Below the pieces are notes generated by a model. That model had not been told where the DNA came from. It did not search any database and was given only the letters and a program-made list of their open reading frames with translations. From contig WTPW01000075.1 in the NCBI GenBank assembly GCA_009809945.1, positions 640,393 through 704,392 of the forward strand: 64,000 nucleotides of DNA, given 5' to 3'. The position numbers and the translations under genes were made by a program. Below, one piece after another: positions 45,420 through 55,649 of the stretch. Every line of letters starts with the position of its first letter. Position 1 is the stretch's first letter. This DNA is from Gigaspora margarita (lineage: Eukaryota; Glomeromycota; Glomeromycetes; Diversisporales; Gigasporaceae).

Positions 45420-48110
45420 AAAAAAATTAAATAAAAAAAAGAGATCAAATAAAAGAAATGATCTAATCGCGAATTTTTTCTCAATTATGCGGCCACCGAC
45501 TACCTAGACTGGATAGGATTTTATGTCTGATTTCTATACTTCGGGTAAGTTATTTCTGCAGATACTTCACGTTCATTTATTTCAACATCAATTCTATTTT
45601 TGACAACAATATCCAACATTGTTCACGGATGTACTTTGACATTCCTCTGGTGTTTTTTTTATTATCCAGCAAGCAATACGGATGTTGCTTTCTTCTTTTG
45701 ATTTCGTCAATGTTCCCTTTCCCCACACATTATTGTCGTAATCGGTCTTCCTCAACATCAATTCCACTTTATCTTCAACATTTCGCGATTATATCTTCTG
45801 TATTATGAGTTTTTTGTTTATGCGCCACACTCCCGCACATAATGCTATCGTCATGTCTATTGTATCCTTTTTCTCGATTTTCTCTTATTCTTGATCACTA
45901 ATTCCTTATACTTTATTTCTCGATGCTCTAATCACGTGGATACTCGAATCTGATTCACTCGGCATTGAACACAATTCCTACTTTCTTTCTATATCAATAG
46001 CTATTCTGATTTGTATTTTCGTTTCAATTCTCTTTTAGACACTAAGAAATCATGATAATTGTCGTTGTTATTGCCAGGACACCGAAATCTTGGACTGGTG
46101 GTGCTGAATTAGTTCTTTTTTTCTATTAATTTCATCGTCCTTGCTATTATATCTATCGGTCAATAATAATGGAGCATTTATTTCCTGGATCACTATCCTT
46201 GTAATGTTTTCTTTCTGTGGTGTTTGACATTTATCCAGGCTTGAGTATTAAAGTCTGCCAAGTATCTATATACTTCCTTTTTTCGTTTTCTCCAATATTT
46301 CTAATTACTAACAAACTACTTATTAATCATATTATTACTAGAGCGAATTCAAACTTCCACTTTTTGGTGTCACAATCTCTGGTGATGATATCTTCTTTCT
46401 GACTTCGGCATTATGAACCGATGCTTGAATTTGGAACCAAATTTATTTTTTAAATCCGAATTTATTTAATTAGTGATCCCCAGATTCGGATTTAAATCCT
46501 AATTGTTAAATCGATATCCGGTTTTATTCTGCGCACATAAAGTTATTTTATTTGATTCATTAAATTAGAATGAAAACCAGCTCAAGGTTTAAATCATATC
46601 ATCATTATTGTATGTGCACGTGTACAGATGTATCTATTTATCGCGGCTTGCAAATTGATAGATCGCTGCACATCCATACTACGTAAGATACTTGAACAAT
46701 CGCCAGATTATTGTCTGATTGCGCGATTTTGCAATGATTTTAAGTAAGCATAGATGTGGTCGATGAAAATAACATATTATATTGAATCTTTGGCCAAAAA
46801 ACGCATTTTACGATCTTTTACAATCTTTTACAATCACGCAATCGGACAACAATAAGGTGATTTGTATGGGTATGTATTGATCTACAAATTTGATCAAAAG
46901 TACATCATTTTACAAACCGCGATAATTGATTATACACCTGGTGAAAAAAGTTTTTGACTATCTAAAAACAATGGATATCGTTACGGGGTGATCAAATCCT
47001 TTGGTCTTCTATATTTTTATGTGTCAGATCGTGCAGATTCGATGGATTCGGTTTATATTTGGATTTGATTCGAATCCGAAGGAAATCGGATTTAAATCCG
47101 AAGGCCTAAACAAGTTTCAAGTTGAATTTATTCATGGTTCGAATAGCTTATTTGAGATTGGGTAACTTTAATTCATTTCGCCATCACACTGAGTTTTAGG
47201 TTCATTCTTTTCAAGATCATATGCCCAAGTTAGCTGACTTTCAAGCTTCTGGTCTTCCGATGCATTGGATTTTTCAATACAGTTAATACATTCCTTGCCT
47301 ATTGTATCCTTTTCTTTGATATTATTACTATATTGCGATTATGGTTTTTTCAATTTCTCTGTTTGGGCTTTATATTCGTTTTGCTTGTCTACTAATTTAT
47401 AATCTTTCGGTTCTGTAGCTTTTGCTAGTTCTCTATATTTTTTGATTTTTTTCTATCCAACTAGTGCATCTGTTTCTAAAGGCTTTTTCCTAGTTTTACA
47501 TATGCTTCGGGTGATGTTTTTTTTTTTATTTTGCATCCGTAGTCTCTGCATTTATTTTCGGCAGGTGAGTTTGTTGATTGAATAATTCTTTCCATTCGAG
47601 CTTCAACAAGTAACATTCATTTTCTTTAATGGCCGGGTCTTTAAATGCATCTTTTTTCTAGGTCTTCCTTTATACATTTGATATATTTTCTCCAGTTGTA
47701 ATTGTAGATGAGGGCTTTGTCTGTCTTCACCAAATATGCTTGTAGATCACTTCTTCTTTCTATTGCTTCGCTATTTATTAAATTGTTACTTAAATCTTTT
47801 GATCGATTAGAACGTTTCTTGATTAGCTTTTTTAGAAAGTTTCATATGGTTGGAGACCCAATTAGGTATAATAGCATTAATCTCTTTTTTATAGTCAGAG
47901 ATTTGTTTTTTTTTTACGCTACTGGAAACGTTATTCCGGGTGGTTTGAATGAAAGTAGCGTTTTAAGGATGCTTTTAGTCTTCCATCTCAGCACCAGTTA
48001 TCAAATCCCCGAACAGTCTTAAATACATCTCAATAATAATGTGTTGGTTGCACTGGTGGATTTTAATCTTAGGCTGGTGGTTGTTTAAATTAGTTAATCT
48101 CAGTCACCAT
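45420..48110 (-). pseudogene. Decayed minus-strand coding region, probably retroelement
   Basis: The + strand is C/T-rich here, and - gives protein-like, Lys/Glu-rich pieces with scattered stops. Examples are KKIKKYRELAKATEPKDYKL then VDKQNEYKAQTEKLKKP near 47,330-47,440, DTIGKECINCIEKSNASEDQ then KLESQLTWAYDLEKNEPKTQ near 47,190-47,310, AEVRKKISSPEIVTPKSGSL near 46,350-46,410, and RKTDYDNNVWGKGTLTKSKE near 45,690-45,760. Charged composition suggests a coiled-coil or Gag-like protein; I cannot name it. It lies between the two LTR-like copies. The frame is cut by a foreign segment at about 46,440-47,110. The + frame at 47,708-48,022 is a shadow. Confidence 0.4.
46440..47110. mobile_element. 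Foldback-containing insertion
   Basis: Edges carry TTCGGATTTAAATCC motifs (46,475-46,500 and 47,080-47,105). The core is an inverted repeat: TTATCGCGGCTTGCAAATTG through CTGATTGCGCGA (46,640-46,730) pairs with the complement of TCGCGCAATCGGAC-like text through ACAAACCGCGATAA (46,830-46,930). It contains the dispersed repeat also found at 34,285. The coding-like - strand on either side is interrupted by it. Confidence 0.65.
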
Positions 48111-48116
48111 CAAATG

Positions 48117-48572
48117 TAGAAGTGGTAACTGCACCGAATCAGAAAATATGGGATTACAACACTAATACCTAAAATAACACCTTTAACTCTATTTAATCTA
48201 AGCCTCTACTAGTGGAAGGCTGCGATTGAGATGTGGATAGATTTGGTCATAGGAATTAAGGTGCTTGATTAAAGTATAATATTATGTCACATGGGTCTAA
48301 TTCCTGTACGAGTTTCATTGAGGGGATTAGTAAAGCATAGAATTTTTTCGATGCTGAACTCTATTTAGTTATCTTATTGAAGGTAAACTTTGATCGCTTA
48401 TATACTTTTCAATTACATATGAAATAATTTTGTACAAATTAATTAATTTTCTCTATTTACAAAATTCAAATTATTTCTTAGCTTTTTTTAATTCCCGATT
48501 AACATAATTTACAAGAATTAAAAATTTAGCGCGTCGATTGCAAATCATTACCAGTAGGGTAATTTCGTTTTT
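48117..48572 (+). repeat. LTR-like direct repeat, copy 2, uninterrupted
   Basis: Begins TGTAGAAGTGGTAACTGCAC, about 455 bp long, and ends near TTTTTACA. The TGTAG start and TTACA end would suit an LTR. It matches 42,857-45,405 with all nested elements removed, so it serves as the empty-site reference. On - it is followed by TTTGATGGTGACTGAG, and TGGTGACTGAG could be a primer-binding site; this is speculative. Confidence 0.6.
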
Positions 48573-48579
48573 ACAACGT

Positions 48580-48905
48580 ACGTATAACCTTGGATCGTGA
48601 TGAAATCGATTTTGAAAAAAAATGACATTAATCGTCAGAAGTCAGCAGAGATAGATGCTGATGATGAAGCAGGTCAAGGATGACAGTACCGAGATCGCAA
48701 GTGTTGAAAATGAACGATTTGGAGTTGCATCGAAAGATGTTAAAGAAAATTAGGAAAGGGAACATACAAAATGAGTAAAATGGCCTTATTGGATGAGGAT
48801 GTCGAGAGAATGATGAATAAGGGGAGGTATGAGATGAATACTTGGAGAACAGTTCCAATGATGAATTCACGAAGGGATGTTATGGAATGTTTGAATCGGC
48901 ATTGA
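48580..48905 (+). pseudogene. Coding-like AG-rich remnant after the LTR-like repeat
   Basis: The + frames give EIASVENERFGVASKDVKEN and QVLKMNDLELHRKMLKKIRK, then MSKMALLDEDVERMMNKGRY and EMNTWRTVPMMNSRRDVMEC, separated by stops. Composition matches the Gag remnant at 42 kb. I cannot assign a domain. The minus-strand frame at 48,628-48,870 is a shadow. Confidence 0.3.
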
Positions 48906-49570
48906 TGATGAAACGAAATTATTATTATTATTTTTTTTAATAAACTCCTCGACGGAGCGCCTGGGGGAAGTCATATGACACGAGTTTATTTTGTTACTAA
49001 TATAATGGCTTTATGCACAATGTATGTTCAATGAGGATTTACACCTATGATGTATTGTCTACTTATAATACTATTTAAACTACATTATTTGTTGTGGTGA
49101 CTATGCTTTTAATACTGATTTTCCCTTCCTCTCAACGTAGTTCCCGTAAGTAACGCCTGTAACTCTTTCGTGATGCGGAATTGGACCGTCTCCTCATTTT
49201 TCGTTGGTGTATTATATCCATATCTCAAAATTATGTTAATATATACCCAGATCATTACCGAACAAGTAAGCGTGATCTTATGTTAATATTTCCTTTATTG
49301 ACGTTGGTATGTTTTGATTTTTCGAAAAACACATAAGCAAACGTCCAATTTTTTTTTTTTTTTACTATTACGGCAATCTATTGTAAAGCTTTCTAAAGTT
49401 GGATTTCGTCTTAGCAACATAGATAGTCGCTCGATATTCCTGTTTCGAAATGGTTCCTAAGAGAGTATAATACGCCATAATGTAATCTTTTTGCAATTTG
49501 GTACCCATTCATGTTGCATTCACTTCCAGTTTTCCTTATTATCCCTATATAAAAATTAAAAATCATATTC
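48906..49570. other. No feature seen
   Basis: GCGCCTGGGGGAAGTCATAT near 48,957 and the more GC-rich part at 49,130-49,210 stand out slightly, but no frame or repeat partner is visible. Confidence 0.3.
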
Positions 49571-49818
49571 AGAATTTTGATCAGATTACCATTTAAAAAA
49601 TGTGCATTTTTCGTAACAAAAATCTATATAAAACCTACACGGTTCTGAATATTTTAAATTTCCTGTATATTTTCGCTTTCCTGCCTATAATTTTATACAG
49701 AAAAAAATTATAGACAGGAAATCGAAAATATTCATTAAATTGTGTAGATTTTATATAGTTTTAGTTACGAAAATGCCCTTTTTTTAAAAAAAAAAAATAA
49801 TCTGAACATCTGAAAATT
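49571..49818. mobile_element. ~248-bp foldback
   Basis: Left TGTGCATTTTTCGTAAC, CTATATAAAACCTACAC and TTTCCTGTATA face right (reverse strand) GGGCATTTTCGTAAC, CTATATAAAATCTACAC and TTTCCTGTCTATAA. The arms are about 100 bp and the outer bases TCAGATTA match on both sides. Confidence 0.75.
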
Positions 49819-49869
49819 TTTTTATTTTATTTTATTTTATTTTATTATTATTATTATTATTTTTATAGA

Positions 49870-50105
49870 GTATCAATCTACTAAAAATGCTATGTGAGAG
49901 TTTCCCTTAGGTGTTCTGTTGCACGGGATACTATCAATCCACCGCCTTTTATACCCATAATTCCAATGTCTTTCCGCTCCCAAGGCCAGCTGCCTTTCCT
50001 GACAGGAATTCACCTTGTAGCCCCCTAAGCATTTAAATAGGGTTTCCATTTTCAGGGTCGCCACTGAGTCTAATTGGCGTTTTTGTGATTGTTGACACAA
50101 TTTTT
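49870..50105 (-). other. GC-rich segment: short ORF or LTR/promoter-like
   Basis: This is one of the most GC-rich stretches in the window. On - a 75-codon frame (49,873-50,100; ending NRTPKGNSHIAFLVD) is open, but the same strand also has GGGTATAAAAGGCGG, a good TATA box, near 49,945-49,960. It is bounded by TGTCAGG (50,004) and ATAGCA (49,888), which could be LTR ends. I cannot decide between a small coding fragment and an LTR/promoter fragment. Confidence 0.3.
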
Positions 50106-50323
50106 ATTCTGCGTTATATTCCAACCTCTTTTCAATATTTGTCCTTTCTATTCGACCCAGAGGTTGTTGTTACTCAATAATTGTCTAAGTCATATTATAA
50201 AACAAGTCTGACATATAACATATCTGAGTGGACTGAAATTTTTAGGCCTATCCGTTCATATAATTGTTGGAACACTGCATACCTAGGTAAGACCTTAGAT
50301 TTATTTTTGATCCAAAACCTAAT

Positions 50324-50698
50324 CTATCTATTTTCCGATAGCTGATTTCTATTTGGTGGCAAATATAAAGAATACCGGATTTTAGATAGTAAAAGTGATT
50401 TGGCTGTCAGAATGCAGTCTTTTAAAGAGTGACTTTTTCTACTTAATGATCCAATTATTTTTATTTTTACTTTTCCTATTATAGTGTACCAGGTCCTTTT
50501 TCGGTTGTCCATTTTTGCAGACGTCGAAACCAAAATTTTAATCGTCTCATTCTCTTTCAATTGAGGAAATTCGCCTTCTTCTTCTAGGTTCGTAGGAGCT
50601 GAGTTATCCGTTATTGCATTAAACCTGAGTTTTCTTTGTTGATCATCGCGTTCGAAGCTTTTTTGTAGGTTTTTACTAGCCGGGTAAGTTTGTTCCAA
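50324..50698 (-). CDS. Hypothetical 124-aa ORF, possibly a gene fragment
   Basis: This is the longest convincing open frame in the window apart from the Helitron pieces. It begins MEQTYPASKNLQKSFERDDQ, has an acidic middle (NLEEEGEFPQLKENETIKIL) and a basic C-terminal half (KVKIKIIGSLSRKSHSLKD), and ends in RNQLSENR. Residue usage is balanced, unlike chance frames here. There is no signal peptide, membrane helix or motif I recognise. It lies on the same strand as the broken coding region at 45.4-48.1 kb and may be another piece of the same retroelement. It begins next to the GGTCAT-rich repeat at 50.7 kb. Treat it as hypothetical. Confidence 0.35.
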   Translation of the reverse strand: MEQTYPASKNLQKSFERDDQQRKLRFNAITDNSAPTNLEEEGEFPQLKENETIKILVSTSAKMDNRKRTWYTIIGKVKIKIIGSLSRKSHSLKDCILTAKSLLLSKIRYSLYLPPNRNQLSENR

Positions 50699-50704
50699 TC
50701 ATTT

Positions 50705-51235
50705 CGAGAGCTTAACACAGGGACGGTAAACGGCCTGGTCATTTACTCAAATTTTAAGGACCAAGTCATTTGGATAAATAACCAGGTCATGAGGTCATTT
50801 GGGTCTTATTGGTCAGATACGAACGTTATGATTTGTGAGATAACTAATATAAAAGGTATCAAACGTTATTATTTCACAATTAATAAAACGTAGCTACATA
50901 TAAATGTCAAAATGTTATTAAATTAATCGATATTTGAATACTAAATAAAGCTGTTCTTCTGAACAACTTTGCATAGGATAAATATTGATCATCTTATTAA
51001 TATTTAACTTTTATATTAGTTATTATTACTGATCATATTTTATAAAAATAACTTTTTGTCTGATAATCAATTTGATTGGCTAAAAGACATTAGATTATCA
51101 CTTAACAAGTGTTAATGACCTTCCATGCGTTATTTGAATGTGAAATGCCCCAATAACTGGTCACTAGTCATTTAGTCATTTACCAGCCTAGTTCAACACG
51201 ACCGTTAGGTCATCTGTGTTAGTCTGAAGTCCACA
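50705..51235. repeat. GGTCATTT-rich element, probably a decayed TIR element
   Basis: Left: GGCCTGGTCATTTACTCAAA, ACCAAGTCATTTGGATAAAT, ACCAGGTCATGAGGTCATTT. Right (reverse strand): AGGCTGGTAAATGACTAAAT, GACTAGTGACCAGTTATTGG. Short GGTCAT direct and inverted motifs cluster at both ends and the middle is plain AT-rich DNA. The + frame at 50,690-50,893 arises from the repeat. Confidence 0.45.
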
Positions 51236-51366
51236 CTCGTATTTCAATTAGTTGATTATTTAACATTTTTAGGAACGATTCAAATGCTTAAAGATAAAGT
51301 AAGGAAGATTGTGGAAACTATAAAATTGAAATCGATGAAATATGATGAAATCAATGAAATTGATAT

Positions 51367-51511
51367 GTTTTAAGTGGGAACGGAATTTACCGGTAAGTGG
51401 AAACAGAATTTCTTAGTTAAATTAGGGTTAAGGTATGGGTATACATATGATAAATATGATAATTTTATATAAAAACTCCAAATCAACTTAAATTCCGTCC
51501 TCACTTACAAC
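51367..51511. mobile_element. ~145-bp MITE (AAGTGGGAACGGAATTTA arms)
   Basis: Left GTTTTAAGTGGGAACGGAAT and right (reverse strand) GTTGTAAGTGAGGACGGAAT are inverted. ATTAGGGTTAAGGTATGGG lies just inside the left arm. Confidence 0.7.
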
Positions 51512-51810
51512 AAATACATATGAGATTTCATTTCGGCGTGGATCAAAGTTTGCGGAGAAAATATTATTGAACATTGCGATGTTTATAATAATTATTAGTA
51601 TTATGACGAGGCTTAACGAAGGTAGTTGCACTAATTATAATTTGGTTGTGAACATTAAATATAATGATATATAATTAGTGGTAAGGTATTAAGAGAAAAT
51701 CGTCAATCGATTAGAAGTAATGTTGATCTAGTCCATGTAATCTGTTCGTGTAATGTGATCAGTTTTTCGAGTTTAATTAAAGTCTAATTATGTAACCAAT
51801 GACGCAATAA

Positions 51811-52020
51811 TTGTCGCGGATGATCGTGAAATCAGATGATGGTGAAATTTGGAGTCTTAATTTGTAAATATATACTCTTTTGTTAATAACCCTACCCCTA
51901 AATCCTATCTCAACCATAAAAAAAAAAAAGCAGACAAAAAGGCCCTGAAAAATTTTAAAAATCGTACATAAAATATATCCAAATTTCACCATCATCCGAT
52001 TTCATGATCATCCGTTACAA
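51811..52020. mobile_element. 210-bp MITE with TAA target duplication
   Basis: Left TTGTCGCGGATGATCGTGAA through GATGATGGTGAAATTTGGA pairs with right (reverse strand) TTGTAACGGATGATCATGAA through GATGATGGTGAAATTTGGA, about 44 bp with few differences. TAA flanks both ends, as in PIF/Harbinger elements. AATAACCCTACCCCTAAATC lies inside. The minus-strand frame here is incidental. Confidence 0.8.
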
Positions 52021-52024
52021 TAAG

Positions 52025-52615
52025 TGTCGTGATTCTTTAAGGGAATCGTGGTTTTATTAAGAGTTTTATTAAGAACCCTTTAGTTAAGAAACTGTGTATC
52101 TGTATTGTCATAGCGTGAAAAAACCCACAAATCTGAACGAATCATAGGTAGTTGAAAACTACGTAACTATGTGCCTATGTTTTTTTGATGGGAAATCACA
52201 GAGTGTACAAAATTCATAATTTATCGTTAAATAAATTATGTTAGCTGCGCGACATGCGTGCCGCGCAGGACCAGTACGATCATATGTGAAGTTCCGTCAG
52301 ATCTAGGGCACGGAAATTTTTGAAATTTTCGATAATTTACAGTAAATTAAAAAAAAAACAAACCAAAAAAAAATTCCAACTGACCGACCTAAGTTTTCAA
52401 AAAAATTAACTGCATTTACCTGCAATTCTGACGACCCTAGTCTGCCTTTATATTTAGGCCACGTAAAGCTAATTTTTTCTTTTTTTTAGATCCCAATTGT
52501 GCCAGTTGTTTGACATTTATTTTTTTCCGCTATTCTCATTTGGTGCCACCTGATGAGATGTTATGCTTTAATTTTTCTTTTTTTAGTATCATTATTTTAT
52601 TACTTATTTTGGCAT
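52025..52615. other. No gene; partial repeats
   Basis: GCGCGACATGCGTGCCGCGC near 52,248 is a short GC-rich hairpin. At 52,330-52,440 lies a partial copy of the ~125-bp repeat arrayed at 55.6 kb (CAACTGACCGACCTAAGTTT). Confidence 0.35.
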
Positions 52616-52618
52616 AGT

Positions 52619-52823
52619 TGTGGCATAGTCGGGTGATTGAATCTCCAAACAATTGATTAAATCTCCAATCGAGAGATTAAAGCTCCCATACGAATTAAAA
52701 GTATATAAGGGTTTGGTTTCTGTTTAGGAGTGTGAACGAGTAGTTAACAATAGTAGATAGTATTTAGTATTATTGTAATAACCCGATATATTGATTCATA
52801 TTAATAAAGAGAACCCTTATACC
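52619..52823 (+). repeat. Possible solo LTR
   Basis: Starts TGTGGCATAGTCGGGTGATT and ends TTATACCCA. AGTATATAAGGG (TATA box) is near 52,700, and AATAAAGAGAACCC (polyadenylation-like signal) is near 52,803. The order TATA box, about 100 bases, AATAAA fits U3-R of an LTR. I see no TSD or second copy in the window. Confidence 0.35.
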
Positions 52824-52869
52824 CATAATTATGTATGTTAGTTTATAGTTTTTAAACCATTTAACCTTC

Positions 52870-53420
52870 ATCACTCTTTGTTTACAATCAAACTAAACTG
52901 GCCCAATTTCAACAAGATCTTCCAACCGATCATAACAGAGGCCTTAATTTCCTATGATTGTCCGATAGGACTGATGGAAAAATATGATTGCTGACCCAAT
53001 TTTTTGATTTTCTGCTGTGCAAAAGAAAAAAATTAATCTTATATAACCTTAGTAGATGTGAACATAAATTAAAAAAAATATCTGACTGATCAACCTAACT
53101 TTTCAGATTTCATGTTATTCTGGTGACCATAGTGTGGTTAAGGTTTAGTCTGCATTACAATTGTCTTTATTTTTAGGCAATGTTGATTTTTTTTTTAGAT
53201 CTCAATTGTTCCAATTGTTCGATTTTTGACATTATTTTTTTCACTATTCCATCTGGTGTCGCCTGATAGAGACCTTAATTTCCCATAATTATCTGATAAA
53301 AGTGATGATTGTTAACCCAATTTTTTGATTTTTTGCTGTGCAAAATGAAAAATTAACCTTTCATAACCTTAGTAAACATGAACATTATTTTATTAATTTA
53401 CAGTAAATTAAAAAATACAA
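52870..53420. repeat. Two ~340-bp direct repeats
   Basis: GAGGCCTTAATTTCCTATGA with TGACCCAATTTTTTGATTTT and TGCTGTGCAAAA (52,938-53,030) recurs as GAGACCTTAATTTCCCATAA, TAACCCAATTTTTTGATTTT and TGCTGTGCAAAA (53,270-53,345). Confidence 0.7.
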
Positions 53421-53439
53421 AATAAAAAAATCAACTTTG

Positions 53440-54500
53440 CATAGCTTATATTTGAGTCAGTTTGCATTGAAGCAATTATTTCTTTTATAAAGAATTCTTT
53501 TGCAAAGCCTACTCACTATTTCAGTGATCACAGTATGTGATTAAGGTTGAGTTAGTTTGCATTTAAATTGTTGTATTAGTTTATTGTAAAAAAATTCTCT
53601 ACAAACCCATTTGATGCTTAATACACATTTATAAATTGAAGTTATTGTGATATATAGTGATATATATCATGAATTATAATAAAATTATTAAAATTTGCTT
53701 GCTATTCTAATAATCACAATAAGTAGTTATGATTTAGTTTGCATTGGAACTATTATGCTTTCTATTATAAGCTAATATTACAAACCTAACCAGGAATGGA
53801 GTGCAACAAAGTGCATGGTCAAGTGGGAAGTAAAAGAATATATACAAATTCAAGGATGTGATTGGATTTCAAAACATGTGATCAATTTGGTTCATGCAGT
53901 TTACAACAAGAATTGACCAAGTAAAGCATGGCTTCGAGAGTTTGCCATCATAATATATTTGTTATGTATTGTTAAGTTCTAGTTTGTATATACCTGTAAT
54001 TTAGGTTGATTCTGTAAATCGATTTTGTTCTTGCAAGAATTGACCAAATAAAGTGTGGCTTAGAGAGTTTGCTATCACAATATACTTGATATGTATTGTT
54101 AAGCTCATGCGTGATTGTGAATATTTTCTGATATATCTGATATGTGTGGAAAATGGCACTTGTAATAAGAGTGTACATTTATCACTACACAAATATGGTA
54201 ATAATTTTGAGTAAAGAAATTTCTTAATACGTAAGCATCTTTGCTAGTTCTCATCAAGAATACCTTATTTTTGATCCCGCTAAGGCTTGTTGAGAAATAA
54301 TTTGTAATATATGATAGAATTTTATGATTTTGTCAAAATCTTGAGAATAATGCTATCTTGTAGATTGTGTTCTAATAATATTTGTTAAGATCTGTCTTGC
54401 TAAGGTAACCAAACTGTGCACACAAATAATGTAATATTTTGAGCGAATATATTTCTTAATATTTAAACAATATTTTTACAAATTGTTATCAAAAATATTG
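53440..54500. repeat. Direct repeats, partly an inverted relative of 24.6-26.2 kb
   Basis: GATTAAGGTTGAGTTAGTTT with GCATTTAAATTG (53,540) is the complement of the CAATGCAAACTAACTCAACC-type units at 25 kb. AGAATTGACCAAGTAAAGCA and AGAATTGACCAAATAAAGTG (53,910 and 54,036) begin a 126-bp tandem pair. A further pair with TTTCTTAATAC/TTTCTTAATAT lies at 54,218 and 54,450. Confidence 0.6.
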
Positions 54501-54639
54501 TATTAATCTTATTGCCATGATTTTTTTTTAATTTCCTGCCCGATTATTGAAGAGAAAGAGTAAAAGAAATAGTAATAAGGTAAAAATTCTATTTATATAG
54601 AAATCATGAATCAATTAAAGTTGTAATTTACGTCACCTT

Positions 54640-54745
54640 ATTGTAAAAAGCATGTTAAATAATAGCCCTGTGTTCACCTGACAATAGTTAAAAATCTTAA
54701 CAATTAAGGCCAATATTCTACCCCGCTGCACCAAGAGAGTAACGT
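54640..54745 (-). pseudogene. tRNA-like remnant (old SINE head or tRNA pseudogene)
   Basis: On - the text ACTCTCTTGGTGCAGCGGGG then TAGAATATTGGCCTTAATTG contains TGGTGCAGCGG, which fits the polymerase III A-box. CAGGTGAACACAGG about 45 bases later is only a weak B-box. Arms do not form a clean cloverleaf. A degraded tRNA-derived element is likelier than a working tRNA. Confidence 0.35.
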
Positions 54746-55640
54746 AATAATGTTAGTAAATAATCAAAAGATAAAACATAAATAAAAGCATTGTCAAAAA
54801 AGTACTTATCTGACAATACCAACTATAGAAAAAGTGTTAGTATTGAATTTAATTAATATATTCAAGTAACTCATAAGTCAAAATAAAAAAAAACATCTCT
54901 GAGCTCCAGTATTATTCTTATAAGACCCAAGCTCTAAAAACACAGACCAAATCTTCTATGCCTCAATCTTGAGCATTTTTTCATTACTACCAAGTTTGAC
55001 TAATTATAATTCTGGCCTACAATTTTAAACTACTAGATATCTAGATACTTTCCTGTTCCTGGTTTTGTGCAATGACATCGCACAACTACCTTATATTATT
55101 TTGGTGGTACTCAGTATGTGACTCATTAACGTATGTTATTAATCATATTTCAATCTAATATCTACAAAGCACGCATAATGAACGAAAGTCAAAATTTTTA
55201 AAAAATCAGAGATGACAACTGAAGACGTGAATAAGAATAACTGGTCATTTCTGTATTCTTGATTCTCACACTTTAATTTCACGCATTGATTACTACGATC
55301 ATATTATGTCATCAATTTTGATAAGTTAGCGATGCTCCTTGTAAAGTTAGTACTATAAATGCTGATCAACATATATGATGCAAATGATCAAATGTTGTAA
55401 TAATTACAATTTTTTCCACGATGCCAATTTCTTCATACATATGCGCAATGAAGCAATTACCCATAACATATGAAATTTTCACAATACCTACTAAATTAGA
55501 AAAAAATCAGATGAACATAGTACCTTCTAAAATAGGAAAAAATATAGCACACCAAAAAGTTGAACGGAACCATCCCTCTACATTTCATGTGATCGTATTG
55601 TATAATTAATATAATACTAGTGCGGTGAGTGGCGCATTCG
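54746..55640. other. No gene; partial inverted match to 24.7-24.9 kb
   Basis: GATGACAACTGAAGACGTGAATAA near 55,210 resembles the complement of TTATTCACATCCTCAGTTGT at 24,836, so this region is a decayed, opposite-strand relative of the 24.6-26.2 kb block. The + frame at 55,421-55,609 has no support. Confidence 0.35.
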
Positions 55641-55649
55641 AGTCAGCCA

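Noticed and set aside
47708-48022. 104-codon + ORF
   Set aside because: It lies opposite the Lys/Glu-rich minus-strand remnant, and its Phe/Leu/Ser-rich text is the expected shadow.
53972-54192. Two minus-strand ORFs
   Set aside because: They lie in a 126-bp tandem repeat and are not conserved in its other copy.
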